A stretch of 64,000 bases of DNA from the NCBI RefSeq assembly GCF_000423745.1, contig NZ_AUIO01000004.1:62001-126000 (forward strand), given 5' to 3'. The position numbers and the translations under genes are program-made. This document shows positions 1 through 7,816 of the stretch, piece after piece (within the stretch, counting starts at the first letter, position 1; each line of letters begins with the position of its first letter). Under the pieces are notes generated by a model. It saw only the letters and a program-made list of their open reading frames with translations, did not search any database and had not been told where the DNA came from. The stretch is from Streptococcus plurextorum DSM 22810. GTDB taxonomy: Bacteria; Bacillota; Bacilli; Lactobacillales; Streptococcaceae.

Positions 1-191
1 CAACCACAGTTAGTGTCCGTAAAGGTCATTAGTAATTCTAGATGTCCGCTTTCGTCTAGGTTGATGTCATAAATCAGTCCCAAATTGTAGATATCCAGCT
101 CAATTTCAGGGTCAAATATGGTTTCAAAGACTGTAATCAGCTGATCTGACAGGGAAGCGGCACGACTATTTAAGGTGATATCGTCTCTCAT
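1..191 (-). CDS. MIP18/DUF59 family metal-sulfur cluster assembly factor (3' end outside window)
   Basis: The N-terminal 63 residues are visible; the gene runs off the left edge. It begins MRDDITLNSRAASLSDQL and contains DPEIELDIYNLGLIYDI followed by the TFTDTNCG segment, which is the hallmark of the MIP18/PaaD/SufT family involved in maturation of iron-sulfur proteins. The family is cytosolic, about 100-110 residues, and works as an assembly or carrier factor; the exact client is unknown. Its ATG overlaps the TGA of the upstream gene by 4 nt, so the two are translationally coupled. Family call is firm, specific function is inference. Confidence 0.8.
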   Translation of the reverse strand, partial: MRDDITLNSRAASLSDQLITVFETIFDPEIELDIYNLGLIYDINLDESGHLELLMTFTDTNCG

Positions 192-487
192 GAGTCTCCT
201 TTGCTCTGGTATTTGTCAGTTACGGATTTAATTTGGGCTAGGTGGGCTTGTATTTCCTGATTAAAAACTCGGAACTGGTAGGTTAAGTCTTGATTGATAG
301 TTTCCAGGTTAGCTTTTTGTTCTGTTAAGGTTGTCAAGCTATTCTTAATCGTTGAAAGGCTTGTTTGGCTTTCTTTGATGCGAGCGCTTGTCTCATTGAA
401 CTGACGTGTGATTTTGTCTTGATTTTTGTAGAGATAAGTCGCTCCCGCAGCCAGAAGTCCTGTGATGAGAAAGGGTTTAAGCTTCAT
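188..487 (-). CDS. Small membrane-anchored coiled-coil protein
   Basis: 99 residues starting at the ATG at 487, chosen because an AAGGAGG ribosome site lies just upstream inside the hit gene; a longer reading from 535 would bury most of hit's 3' end. Residues 3-16 are a hydrophobic segment (FLITGLLAAGATYLY), so the protein is probably anchored by one N-terminal helix. The remaining 75 residues are polar, rich in Q, K, E, T and L with heptad-like spacing, suggesting a coiled coil exposed to one side of the membrane. It overlaps hit by 11 nt. It resembles small YtxH-like proteins only in layout; I do not recognise a defined family. Confidence 0.7.
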   Translation of the reverse strand: MKLKPFLITGLLAAGATYLYKNQDKITRQFNETSARIKESQTSLSTIKNSLTTLTEQKANLETINQDLTYQFRVFNQEIQAHLAQIKSVTDKYQSKGDS

Positions 488-902
488 CAGTAACCTCCTT
501 GGCAATCTGCTCTGCCATTTTTCCCAAAACCGCAAAATCAGGTTCGTTGGTCGTGTAACGGATAGAAAGGCCGTCTTCTGAGCCGTATCGGGGAACGAGA
601 TGAATATGGGCGTGAAAAACCGTCTGACCAGCTATTTCTTCGCTGTTGTTAATGATGTTCATGGCTGGTGCTCCAGTAGCTTTTTGTAGGGCACGCGCAA
701 TTTTTGGCAGGCGAGCAAAAAGGCTAGAAGCAGTGCTTTCGGTCATGTCTAGGATATTTCTAACGTGGATCTTTGGGATGAGTAGGGTATGCCCTTTAGT
801 CGTTTGAGAAATATCTAGAAAAGCTAGCACTTCCTCATCCTCATAAATCTTACAGGAAGGGATATCCCCAGAGATGATTTTACAAAAAATACAATCTGCC
901 AT
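477..902 (-). CDS. hit: HIT family nucleotide-binding hydrolase
   Basis: 141 residues. The family fingerprint HTLLIPKIHVRN and the histidine triad HAHIHLVPR near residue 100 are present, with the conserved N-terminal CIFCKIISGDIPS that often binds zinc in this family. HIT proteins are small dimeric cytosolic hydrolases or transferases acting on nucleoside phosphoramidates and similar adenylated compounds. It is the first gene of a minus-strand run (hit, coiled-coil protein, MIP18) and is divergent from ecsA, the usual streptococcal arrangement. Its leader carries AGGTAAG as a modest ribosome site. Confidence 0.9.
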   Translation of the reverse strand: MADCIFCKIISGDIPSCKIYEDEEVLAFLDISQTTKGHTLLIPKIHVRNILDMTESTASSLFARLPKIARALQKATGAPAMNIINNSEEIAGQTVFHAHIHLVPRYGSEDGLSIRYTTNEPDFAVLGKMAEQIAKEVTDEA

Positions 903-927
903 TTTACTTACCTAACTTTCCATCATT

Positions 928-938
928 TTTGGTATAAT
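928..938 (+). promoter_or_regulatory. Extended -10 promoter of ecsA
   Basis: TTTTGGTATAAT: TATAAT at 933-938 preceded by TGG, an extended -10. It lies 28 bases before the ecsA ATG, with GTGAGAG as the ribosome site between them. Confidence 0.6.
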
Positions 939-966
939 CATTATATCAAAAAAGTGAGAGAAAAGA

Positions 967-1692
967 ATGCTAAAACTAGAAAATGTAACAGGCGGATATG
1001 TCAATCTGCCAGTCTTAAAAAAAGTGACCTTTGAGGTTGCTGATGGTGAATTGGTGGGCCTTATTGGCTTAAATGGTGCAGGGAAATCTACCACGATCAA
1101 TGAGATTATAGGACTTTTGACGCCCTATGAGGGGAGAATTGCCATTGATGGCCTCACGTTATCTGATGATGCAGCAGCTTATCGTTCAAAGATTGGTTTT
1201 ATTCCAGAGACGCCGAGCCTTTATGAAGAGCTGACCTTACGTGAACATATTGAAACAATTGCCATGGCCTACGATATTCCTGTGGAGACAGCTCTAGATA
1301 GGGCCAAGTCTTTACTAGATACTTTCCGCCTCTCTGATAAGTTAGATTGGTTTCCAACCCAGTTTTCAAAAGGAATGAAACAGAAGGTGATGATTATCTG
1401 TGCCTTTGTGGTCAACCCAAGTCTCTTGATTGTGGATGAGCCATTCTTAGGGCTTGATCCTTTAGCCATCAATGATTTAATCGGTCTTCTAGCAGCTGAA
1501 AAAGAAAAAGGGACATCGATTTTGATGTCAACACATGTCCTGGACTCGGCTGAGAAAATGTGTGATCGCTTTGTCATTCTTCACAAAGGAGAAGTCAGGG
1601 CACAAGGGACACTAGATGACCTTCGAGAGACTTTTGGGAATAGCAGTGCTTCTCTTAATGATATTTATCTAGCACTGACGAAAGAAGGTTAA
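967..1692 (+). CDS. ecsA: ABC transporter ATP-binding protein EcsA
   Basis: 241 residues with Walker A GLNGAGKST near residue 36, the Q-loop region near FIPETP, the variant signature SKGMKQK and Walker B LLIVDEP with the H-loop in STHVLD. It is followed after one base by the matching membrane protein, making the EcsAB exporter. In Bacillus and other Firmicutes EcsAB affects protein secretion and intramembrane protease activity; the substrate here is not visible. The start has a promoter and ribosome site in the 64-bp gap to divergent hit. Confidence 0.88.
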   Translation: MLKLENVTGGYVNLPVLKKVTFEVADGELVGLIGLNGAGKSTTINEIIGLLTPYEGRIAIDGLTLSDDAAAYRSKIGFIPETPSLYEELTLREHIETIAMAYDIPVETALDRAKSLLDTFRLSDKLDWFPTQFSKGMKQKVMIICAFVVNPSLLIVDEPFLGLDPLAINDLIGLLAAEKEKGTSILMSTHVLDSAEKMCDRFVILHKGEVRAQGTLDDLRETFGNSSASLNDIYLALTKEG

Positions 1693-1693
1693 G

Positions 1694-2728
1694 ATGAATC
1701 GTCTTTTTATTAAACGCAGGCAACAGTTTCATAAGCAGTGCCTCAACTATTTAAAATATGTTCTCAATGACCATTTTGTCTTAGTATTGCTTTTTTTAGC
1801 TGGTTTTCTGCTCTATCAGTATAGTCAGCTGTTGCGACAGTTCCCAGATAATCCTTTTGGAGTCATCACAGCTTTACTCGCCTTGATTTTGGTTTCACTG
1901 TCATTTGGAAGTCCAGCAACTTATTTGGAATCTGCTGATCAGCTCTACCTCCTTCCCAAAGAAAAGGAACTAGTAAGCTGGATCAAACAAGCAGGTTTAT
2001 ATGCTTTTCTGATCTGGGGGGGACTTCAGATGCTTCTTCTGATTGGCCTTTATCCTATTTTTCTAGCCTTAGGTCGCTCCTTATGGGAGTTTATAGCCCT
2101 TGCTACGATATTATTGATTGTAAAATTCTTAGTCATGCAATTCAAAGTAGGAAAACTGCTATCAGGAAATCAGTTGAATTGGCAAATTGCCATTGAGGCA
2201 GAGCGCAGGCGACAGCAGACAATTTTGAAATTTTTTGCTCTGTTTACAAAGGTTAAGGGGATTTCTTCTAGTGTCAAACGCCGTTCTTATTTAGATGGTG
2301 TGACAAAATGGCTTGCAAAGACTCCTAAAAAAACTTGGCAAAATCTTTATTTGCGTGCTTTTTTAAGGTCGGGAGATTACCTAGCTTTGACCCTAAGATT
2401 AGCTTTCTTGGCGCTTCTTGCGGTCCTATTTATCAAAGAATATTGGCTAGGAGCTGGGATAGCGTTCTTCTTCAACTACCTATTGGCATTTCAACTCTTA
2501 GCACTGGCTAAGCATTACGATTACCAGTACCTGACACAGCTGTTTCCAAGCGGAAATGCTTTAAAAAAAGCCAATCTGCATAGTTTTCTTAGAGTTGTCC
2601 TGTATCTATTGACGCTAGTGGAAATGGCTGGTGCAGGAGATAGGTATAAAATCGCTCTGCTATTGCTCACCAGCGTCCTTCTGGTTGAGGGTTACCTAGC
2701 CTACAAAGTAAAGAAGATAATTGACTAG
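1694..2728 (+). CDS. ecsB: ABC transporter membrane protein EcsB
   Basis: 344 residues, strongly hydrophobic, with two blocks of membrane helices (roughly residues 25-75 and 95-150, then 230-340) separated by a basic cytoplasmic loop rich in R and K around residues 165-215. This is the EcsB arrangement. Translation starts 1 nt after the ecsA stop, so the two form one transcription unit. It provides the transmembrane path energised by EcsA. Confidence 0.85.
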   Translation: MNRLFIKRRQQFHKQCLNYLKYVLNDHFVLVLLFLAGFLLYQYSQLLRQFPDNPFGVITALLALILVSLSFGSPATYLESADQLYLLPKEKELVSWIKQAGLYAFLIWGGLQMLLLIGLYPIFLALGRSLWEFIALATILLIVKFLVMQFKVGKLLSGNQLNWQIAIEAERRRQQTILKFFALFTKVKGISSSVKRRSYLDGVTKWLAKTPKKTWQNLYLRAFLRSGDYLALTLRLAFLALLAVLFIKEYWLGAGIAFFFNYLLAFQLLALAKHYDYQYLTQLFPSGNALKKANLHSFLRVVLYLLTLVEMAGAGDRYKIALLLLTSVLLVEGYLAYKVKKIID

Positions 2729-2783
2729 AGGCTTGAAAACAAGTAAAATAATAAGGAATGACAAGAGAAAAAGGAGGGTTAAG

Positions 2784-3566
2784 GTGACTACGACAGATAA
2801 AGACTTAACCTTAAAACCCTTAATGGGAAAAAGTGGCCAAGCTTTTATGGGTGTTTATCCAAATGGCGAACGCGTTTTTGTAAAATTAAACACAACACCG
2901 ATTTTGGCAGCCTTAGCTAAGGAGCAAATTGCGCCGCAACTGTTGTGGGCTAAACGCACAGTAAATGGCGATATGATGAGTGCTCAAGAGTGGTTAGACG
3001 GTCGATTATTAAGCAAATCAGACATGAACAGCAAGCAGATTGCTCAAATTTTACAACAGTTACATCGCTCAAAAGCATTAGTCAATCAGCTCTTACAACT
3101 GAATTACAGTATTGAAAATCCTTTTGAACTTCTTCAAGACTGGGATAAAAATGCTCCTATGCAACTGCGGGAAAATACCTACTTGCAATCCATTGTTAGT
3201 GAACTGAAACGGACGCTTCCAGATTTTAATCCCGAGCTTGCAACTATTGTTCACGGGGATGTTCGTCATAGTAATTGGATTATCACGACGAGCGGTATGG
3301 TCTATCTGGTGGATTGGGATTCGGTTCGCTTGACAGATCGTATGTACGATGTGGCGCACATCTTAAGTCACTACATTCCGCATGCTCGTTGGGAAGAATG
3401 GCTGAGCTATTATGGTTATAAAAATAATGACCTTGTTAAGAAAAAGCTCTATTGGTACGGCCAGCTTTCTTATTTGTCACAGATTTTGAAGTTCTATGAC
3501 GGTAGGGATATGGAGCATGTTAACCGTGAAATTTATGAGCTCCGCCAATTTAGACAATTATTTTAG
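2784..3566 (+). CDS. ccrZ: CcrZ/YtmP-like phosphotransferase, cell-cycle regulator
   Basis: 260 residues from a GTG at 2784, chosen because AAGGAGGG stands 5 nt before it; the upstream in-frame ATG at 2721 lies inside ecsB and adds only a basic tail. The protein has a choline/aminoglycoside-kinase fold: GKSGQAFMGVYPNGERVFVK as the N lobe, HGDVRHSNW as catalytic loop and VDWDSVRLTDR as metal-binding loop. It aligns by eye along its whole length with pneumococcal CcrZ, which links DNA replication with FtsZ-driven division, and it has the same place between ecsAB and trmB. The phosphorylated substrate here is inferred from family only. Confidence 0.85.
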   Translation: MTTTDKDLTLKPLMGKSGQAFMGVYPNGERVFVKLNTTPILAALAKEQIAPQLLWAKRTVNGDMMSAQEWLDGRLLSKSDMNSKQIAQILQQLHRSKALVNQLLQLNYSIENPFELLQDWDKNAPMQLRENTYLQSIVSELKRTLPDFNPELATIVHGDVRHSNWIITTSGMVYLVDWDSVRLTDRMYDVAHILSHYIPHARWEEWLSYYGYKNNDLVKKKLYWYGQLSYLSQILKFYDGRDMEHVNREIYELRQFRQLF

Positions 3567-3575
3567 AAAGATGAC

Positions 3576-4214
3576 ATGAGAGTTAGAAAACGAAAAGGTG
3601 CAGAAGAGCACTTAGCAAACCATCCCAACTTAGTTATCCTGACCCCAGAGGCTTCCAAAGGAAAGTGGCACGAGGTTTTTGGTAACAATAACCCTATTCA
3701 TATTGAGGTGGGATCTGGTAAGGGAGGATTTATCACAGGGATGGCCTTGAAACATCCAGATATCAATTATATTGGTATTGATATTCAACTATCTGTGATT
3801 AGCTATGCCTTGGACAAAGTTCTAGAAAGTGGCGCAACAAATGTTAAGTTGCTTCGTGTCGACGGGTCTAGTCTCACTAACTATTTTGAAGATGGTGAAG
3901 TTGATTTGATGTATCTAAATTTCTCTGATCCTTGGCCAAAGACTAAGCATGAGAAGCGCCGCTTGACCTATAAAACATTTCTAGAGACCTATAAACAAAT
4001 CTTACCGGAAAATGGAGAGATTCATTTTAAAACAGATAACCGAGGACTTTTTGAGTACAGTCTAGCCAGCTTTTCGCAGTATGGTATGATTCTCAAGCAA
4101 GTTTGGCTAGATCTTCATGCTGATGATAGCTTTGAGGGGAATGTCATGACGGAATATGAAAAGAAATTTTCTGATAAAGGTCAAGTTATTTATCGGGTGG
4201 AAGCTAGATTTTAA
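3576..4214 (+). CDS. trmB: tRNA (guanine46-N7)-methyltransferase
   Basis: 212 residues. SAM-binding [10 protein letters not shown] (about residues 45-54), [14 protein letters not shown], and the family-specific [14 protein letters not shown] are all present. TrmB methylates G46 in the variable loop of many tRNAs. It starts 9 nt after ccrZ and is followed by a tRNA-Ser gene, so the ecsA-ecsB-ccrZ-trmB run is one unit. Confidence 0.93.
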   Translation: MRVRKRKGAEEHLANHPNLVILTPEASKGKWHEVFGNNNPIHIEVGSGKGGFITGMALKHPDINYIGIDIQLSVISYALDKVLESGATNVKLLRVDGSSLTNYFEDGEVDLMYLNFSDPWPKTKHEKRRLTYKTFLETYKQILPENGEIHFKTDNRGLFEYSLASFSQYGMILKQVWLDLHADDSFEGNVMTEYEKKFSDKGQVIYRVEARF

Positions 4215-4257
4215 AACTAAAATATGATATACTTGATGAGTTGAAAACTCATCGAAT

Positions 4258-4344
4258 GGAGAGGTCGCATAGTGGCCGAGTGCGCACGCTTGGAAAGCGT
4301 GTAGTCCTTAACGGGGCTCGGGGGTTCGAATCCCCTCCTCTCCT
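4258..4344 (+). tRNA. tRNA-Ser (anticodon GGA)
   Basis: A complete cloverleaf can be drawn: acceptor GGAGAGG/CCTCTCC, D stem GCA/TGC, anticodon stem CACGC/GCGTG around loop TTGGAAA (anticodon GGA), long variable arm AGTCC/GGGCT typical of serine tRNAs, and T loop TTCGAAT. CCA is not encoded. The base after the acceptor stem is T rather than the G73 expected of serine tRNAs. A TATACT-type -10 lies about 25 bases upstream. Confidence 0.93.
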
Positions 4345-4348
4345 TAAC

Positions 4349-4389
4349 TAACTAACAAAACCTCAGCATTGCTGAGGTTTTGTTAGTTA
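4349..4389 (+). terminator. Terminator after tRNA-Ser
   Basis: A 19-bp perfect stem (4349-4367 with 4371-4389) closed by the loop ATT. It contains AAAACC on the left and GGTTTT on the right, so it can act for the plus-strand tRNA and possibly also in reverse. Confidence 0.8.
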
Positions 4390-4506
4390 TGACATGATAT
4401 AAACTAATAGGATAGTGCTCATGCCTCCACAGATAAATCAACCACGATTATTCATAAGCAAAAAACTACTAGCAGTGACTAGTTTCAATAAGATTTTTTG
4501 AGAAAG

Positions 4507-4534
4507 AAAAAAGCGCTGAAGAATCAGCCTTTTT
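4507..4534 (-). terminator. Terminator after tRNA-Lys
   Basis: On the minus strand, GGCTGA-TTCT-TCAGC flanked by A-rich and T-rich arms, ending in a T run. It lies 9-36 nt beyond the tRNA-Lys 3' end. Confidence 0.7.
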
Positions 4535-4542
4535 ACTTATCA

Positions 4543-4615
4543 TACCCCCTACAGGGATCGAACCTGTGACCCACGGATTAAGAGTCCGCTGCTCTGCCAG
4601 CTGAGCTAAGGAGGC
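4543..4615 (-). tRNA. tRNA-Lys (anticodon CTT)
   Basis: 73 nt. Acceptor GCCTCCT pairs with AGGGGGT using two G-U pairs, the D arm has AGCTCAGCTGGCAGAGC, the anticodon stem GCGGA/TCCGT closes loop CTCTTAA (anticodon CTT), and the T arm is ACAGG-TTCGATC-CCTGT. CCA is not encoded. It starts immediately after the T run of the 6S RNA gene and has no clear promoter of its own, so it probably depends on readthrough from 6S. Confidence 0.93.
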
Positions 4616-4812
4616 AAAAAAGCTGCATTGGCACCGGTGATTCACGTTTTGTATTGAACCCGCGCAATAAAAGCAGGTGGGCAACTCGCTTCGCCTTAGT
4701 TGTTTCCGCGTGTAACGGCCTACATACTGGAGAAAGACTTTTGTTTCCCGGTAAATACAAAAAATAGTCGGTCAACACATAGATGTGAATTCGTATGCCA
4801 CAGCAAGATTTC
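4616..4812 (-). ncRNA. ssrS: 6S RNA
   Basis: The ~195-nt interval folds on the minus strand into one long rod. The ends pair as GCTG-TGGCA with TGCCA-CAGC, then ATTCAC with GTGAAT, then TTTTGTATT with AATACAAAA, leaving a large internal bulge and a distal arm. That is the 6S RNA layout, an RNA that mimics an open promoter and binds the main RNA polymerase holoenzyme. The 3' strand of the closing stem runs into six Ts. Size, fold and the tRNA-Lys just downstream all support the call; the ends are estimated from the promoter and T run. Confidence 0.82.
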
Positions 4813-4821
4813 TGTATCTTA

Positions 4822-4849
4822 ATGATACCATTTTTTATCAAAAATTCAA
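4822..4849 (-). promoter_or_regulatory. Promoter of the 6S RNA gene
   Basis: On the minus strand TTGAAT, 16-nt spacer ending in TGG, then TATCAT (plus-strand ATGATA at 4822-4827). Transcription would begin close to the first base of the 6S closing stem. Confidence 0.5.
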
Positions 4850-4878
4850 GGGATTTTACAAAATTTTGTAACCGCTTA

Positions 4879-5910
4879 TCAAAGATTGAAGTCAGTACTT
4901 ATTTTCTCCAAGCATTGCTTAAGAAATCCTTTATTAAGAGTATATCGGGAGAGGTTTTTATCAATGGAAAAGTTGAGAAGGCCAGCGTTAATGAGTTTTT
5001 GGATGTGGAAAGAGACATTAGCAGGAGTGGTATCAAGTTGAGCTGCGATCTCTTTGTTTTTCAAAGTGGTGCTGGAAACAATGCTTAAAATCTCATAACG
5101 AATAGGGTCACTCAACGCCTTGATGGCGATATCTAGAGTGTCTTTTTGAAGTGCCTGACGCCCTTTGACAAAATGTTCAGCTCTAGCGTAAGTTTGAATA
5201 TAGACCGGTTGGTCAGGGGCGTCTTCATCATTCATAAAGATGTTGGACAGGTGAAGTGGTGAAGTCACAAAGACGCGCGCTTTAGTTTTCTTGGTCTTTT
5301 CTAGGAAACCCACGCCATCAAAGGGAGAATCTCTGTACAGCTCTAGGATATCCAGACCCTCAATCATCTGATCAACCTCAGGTTCATACTTGGCATAGAA
5401 AGGCTGATAGATAGGGACGATTTTCTTGTAAAGTGCCACCATATTAGCAAGGGTTTCCTTGAGATGATGGTAGGACCAAAAGACCCGCCACTTTTGATTT
5501 TCTGAAATGCTATCTTCTTCCAAAAAATTGCGGAGCTCTTCTTCGGTTGAAATGGTTTCGCCGTCTGGCGAGATGACATCAAGAAAAATGTTGCGTAGCT
5601 TGTCCTCTGATGTCTCTAACAGGAGAGGGTAGAGTTCTTGTATGGTCTTGGGATCTTTTCCCTCCTTTAGGATGTTGCGGTAGAGCGCTAACATCAGATT
5701 ATCAATATCGCGAGTTAGGACATACCGGGAAATACCATCTTTATAGGGCTCCAAGAGTTTTTTCAAGGTTTCCAGATCTGCATAAATATCACTGATAAGC
5801 TCGCGTTCTTCCCGTGTCAGATCCACCTGACTATAATCGGCTAACAGAAGGGTTGGAATGCAGAGGTATTCGATGATTTGGCTTTGGTGTTTGCTGATTA
5901 AGAATTCCAT
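4879..5910 (-). CDS. ArsR-type HTH regulator with long N-terminal sensor region
   Basis: 343 residues, far longer than a simple ArsR protein. The C-terminal ~75 residues (ALSDPIRYEILSIVSS, then KEIAAQLDTTPANVSFHIQKL) are a winged helix of the ArsR/HTH_20 class. The first ~260 residues are an acidic, helical region without motifs that I recognise; it has no CXC or similar metal site. The gene overlaps the 3' end of the upstream MFS gene by 13 nt on the same strand, so it is probably the dedicated regulator of that transporter. Ligand unknown. Confidence 0.75.
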   Translation of the reverse strand: MEFLISKHQSQIIEYLCIPTLLLADYSQVDLTREERELISDIYADLETLKKLLEPYKDGISRYVLTRDIDNLMLALYRNILKEGKDPKTIQELYPLLLETSEDKLRNIFLDVISPDGETISTEEELRNFLEEDSISENQKWRVFWSYHHLKETLANMVALYKKIVPIYQPFYAKYEPEVDQMIEGLDILELYRDSPFDGVGFLEKTKKTKARVFVTSPLHLSNIFMNDEDAPDQPVYIQTYARAEHFVKGRQALQKDTLDIAIKALSDPIRYEILSIVSSTTLKNKEIAAQLDTTPANVSFHIQKLINAGLLNFSIDKNLSRYTLNKGFLKQCLEKISTDFNL

Positions 5911-7163
5911 AGAGACACTTTCTTTTTGATAAGATCACTCATAGTATAACCCAAAAGTGCCAAGCTGAGCAAGAAAAGAAGCAGACTTATCCAAGTTACC
6001 GAAAGAATTGGCATGAGAGTTGATAGAAAAAGGCGCGTAGCAACAATACCTAAGCTAAACCATGTCACAATACCTGCAGTGACGGTAGCAATCTTATCTT
6101 CTGAAATAGAGTTGTAAATCACTGTTTGCAACTTTGGATTGACAGCTCCTGAAATGATGCCCATAGGGAAGAGAAAGATAAGGACAATCCAAATGTTTTG
6201 GCAATAAAAGCCAAAAAGACAACCAGTCATCAGAAATGTAGCTAGTTTCATGGCGTTAAAGGTTGAGAGAGGCTTCAAGAGATTCATAGAGAGAATGCCA
6301 CCTAGTAGAGCACCGATAATATTGCTCGTATTGAAGATAGCAAGGGAAGTGGCAGGACTAATGATGATAAAATCCTTATTGTCACTCATGACAAGGGTCA
6401 AAATGGTTGTTAAAATAGCTCCGAGTCCGTTCAAAAGTGGCACAATGATGAGACAGTCCCTAAGTTCAGATATACCTTTCATCTCACTAAAGGCTAAGGT
6501 GAGATTTAGCCATATGTCCTTGAAAAGAGACTTCGTCGATTGGTTGTTAGTTTCCTCAAGTGGCTTCTGAATAAATAGTTGTCTGATTCTCGGCTTGATC
6601 AGCGAGAAGACAGTGAAAGATAGTCCAAAAGTTGCGGCATTGACAAAGGCCAATTGGGAAAAAGTCATGACCGTGATGAGAAGAGCACCTGCTGACTGAA
6701 ACAGAAGGCTAGAGACAAGCCCCATACTCTGGCTAAAGCCTGTAAACTCAGCTCGGTCTTCTTTGGAAATGATACGCAGACTAATGGGGATGTAAAGGCC
6801 ATTTTCGTATTGTCCCGCCAAATCCGAAAAAAAGTTAAAGACAGCCGCTATGATGACAATCCAAAGTGCGGGCTTAAACGTCATAATGAGTCCTAAGATA
6901 CCATAGATGGCCATGCGCAGGAGCATGGTCATTTGAATAGTGCTTAGTTTGTTTGGTGTCCGATCTGCCCAGTAGCCAGTCAGTAAGCGACTAAAGGTGG
7001 GAAGGGTCTCAGATATGGTGATGATGGACAAAGCGAAGCTAGGATTGGGAAGAAGGAGAACATAGTTCATCAGTGCTATGTAGTAAAGGACATCACCGAA
7101 ATTGGATAAGAGATCAGATGTGATAATCGCTAGATAGGTTTTATTGGCAAAAATCTTTTTCAT
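5898..7163 (-). CDS. MFS transporter
   Basis: 421 residues starting at the ATG at 7163 with GAGGTG upstream; an in-frame TTG 12 nt earlier is less likely. Twelve hydrophobic segments can be counted. The loop between helices 2 and 3 has TGYWADRTPNKLS, a variant of the MFS A motif GxxxDRxGR. The best guess is drug or small-molecule efflux. Cotranscribed with the ArsR-type gene downstream. Confidence 0.8.
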   Translation of the reverse strand: MKKIFANKTYLAIITSDLLSNFGDVLYYIALMNYVLLLPNPSFALSIITISETLPTFSRLLTGYWADRTPNKLSTIQMTMLLRMAIYGILGLIMTFKPALWIVIIAAVFNFFSDLAGQYENGLYIPISLRIISKEDRAEFTGFSQSMGLVSSLLFQSAGALLITVMTFSQLAFVNAATFGLSFTVFSLIKPRIRQLFIQKPLEETNNQSTKSLFKDIWLNLTLAFSEMKGISELRDCLIIVPLLNGLGAILTTILTLVMSDNKDFIIISPATSLAIFNTSNIIGALLGGILSMNLLKPLSTFNAMKLATFLMTGCLFGFYCQNIWIVLIFLFPMGIISGAVNPKLQTVIYNSISEDKIATVTAGIVTWFSLGIVATRLFLSTLMPILSVTWISLLLFLLSLALLGYTMSDLIKKKVSLWNS

Positions 7164-7196
7164 AAAACACCTCAAGTAAATATTGTATAAAAAATA

Positions 7197-7208
7197 AAGT
7201 AATTACTT
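7197..7208. promoter_or_regulatory. Palindrome AAGTAATTACTT, candidate operator of the MFS/ArsR operon
   Basis: A perfect 12-bp palindrome, 34-45 bases before the MFS ATG and downstream of a plausible minus-strand promoter (TTGACT, 17 nt, TATCCT). Position and symmetry suit a dimeric ArsR-type repressor. No binding evidence. Confidence 0.35.
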
Positions 7209-7285
7209 AATGAAAGGATATCACGTTAATTCTGAAAAGTCAACACTTGTTTTTTTGTAAAGTAAAAACTTTATCCTGAAATAGA

Positions 7286-7314
7286 TTGACAGATCTTTTT
7301 AATTCTTATATGAT
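7286..7314 (+). promoter_or_regulatory. Promoter of the small lipoprotein gene
   Basis: TTGACA at 7286-7291, exactly 17 nt, then TATGAT at 7309-7314. The leader to the ATG at 7342 contains AAGGAG. Confidence 0.7.
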
Positions 7315-7341
7315 AAGAGTAAAAATAAGGAGATTTTTAAT

Positions 7342-7737
7342 ATGAAAAAGAAATTATTGCTTTTGGTAACAGCTTTATCAGCACTCTTTGTAATGGTTGC
7401 TTGCAGTGGCAGTTCAAGTGATGGTACCTACTCACATACTGAGAGCGGTATGACGATGACTGTGACACTTAAAGGGGAAAAGGTTACGGGAACGCTATCC
7501 ACTTCTCAACTTGGACTTGAGATGGAAATCCCAGTTACTGGAACACTTTCGCCTAAGGACAAAACCATCTCTATTGCTTATGATGATTCAAAAGCATCTG
7601 AACTAATCAAAGCAGCGATCGAAACAATCGGCGGTGCGGATGCCTTGTCTATTGAAGGGACGTATAGTATCAACAAAGCTAAAAATTTAGAAATAACGGT
7701 TAACGGCTCAACAGTTGAGCTTGAACGCCAAAAATAA
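7342..7737 (+). CDS. Small secreted lipoprotein
   Basis: 131 residues. A basic start and hydrophobic stretch end in LFVMVAC-S, a type II signal peptide whose cysteine (residue 21) would be lipidated. The mature part is rich in T, S, K and short beta-like segments (MTMTVTLKGEKVTGTLS, ALSIEGTYSI), suggesting a small beta-sandwich of the DUF-type streptococcal lipoproteins. It is a single-gene unit with its own promoter and terminator. Function unknown. Confidence 0.8.
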   Translation: MKKKLLLLVTALSALFVMVACSGSSSDGTYSHTESGMTMTVTLKGEKVTGTLSTSQLGLEMEIPVTGTLSPKDKTISIAYDDSKASELIKAAIETIGGADALSIEGTYSINKAKNLEITVNGSTVELERQK

Positions 7738-7740
7738 ATC

Positions 7741-7768
7741 AAAAAGGGGAGTAGGTCTCCCCTTTTTC
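7741..7768 (+). terminator. Terminator after the lipoprotein gene
   Basis: AAAAAGGGGAG-TAGGT-CTCCCCTTTTT, an 11-bp stem with a T run, immediately after the stop codon. Confidence 0.85.
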
Positions 7769-7816
7769 TTATTTTTTGGTGTATAATGAGAGAAAATAGC
7801 TTAAAAAGGAGCACTT

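Noticed and set aside
2721..2783. Longer ccrZ start inside ecsB
   Set aside because: It adds a basic, unconserved tail; AAGGAGGG is placed for the GTG at 2784.
4469..4841. Protein-coding frames across the tRNA-Lys and 6S region
   Set aside because: They cross functional RNA genes and show no protein features.
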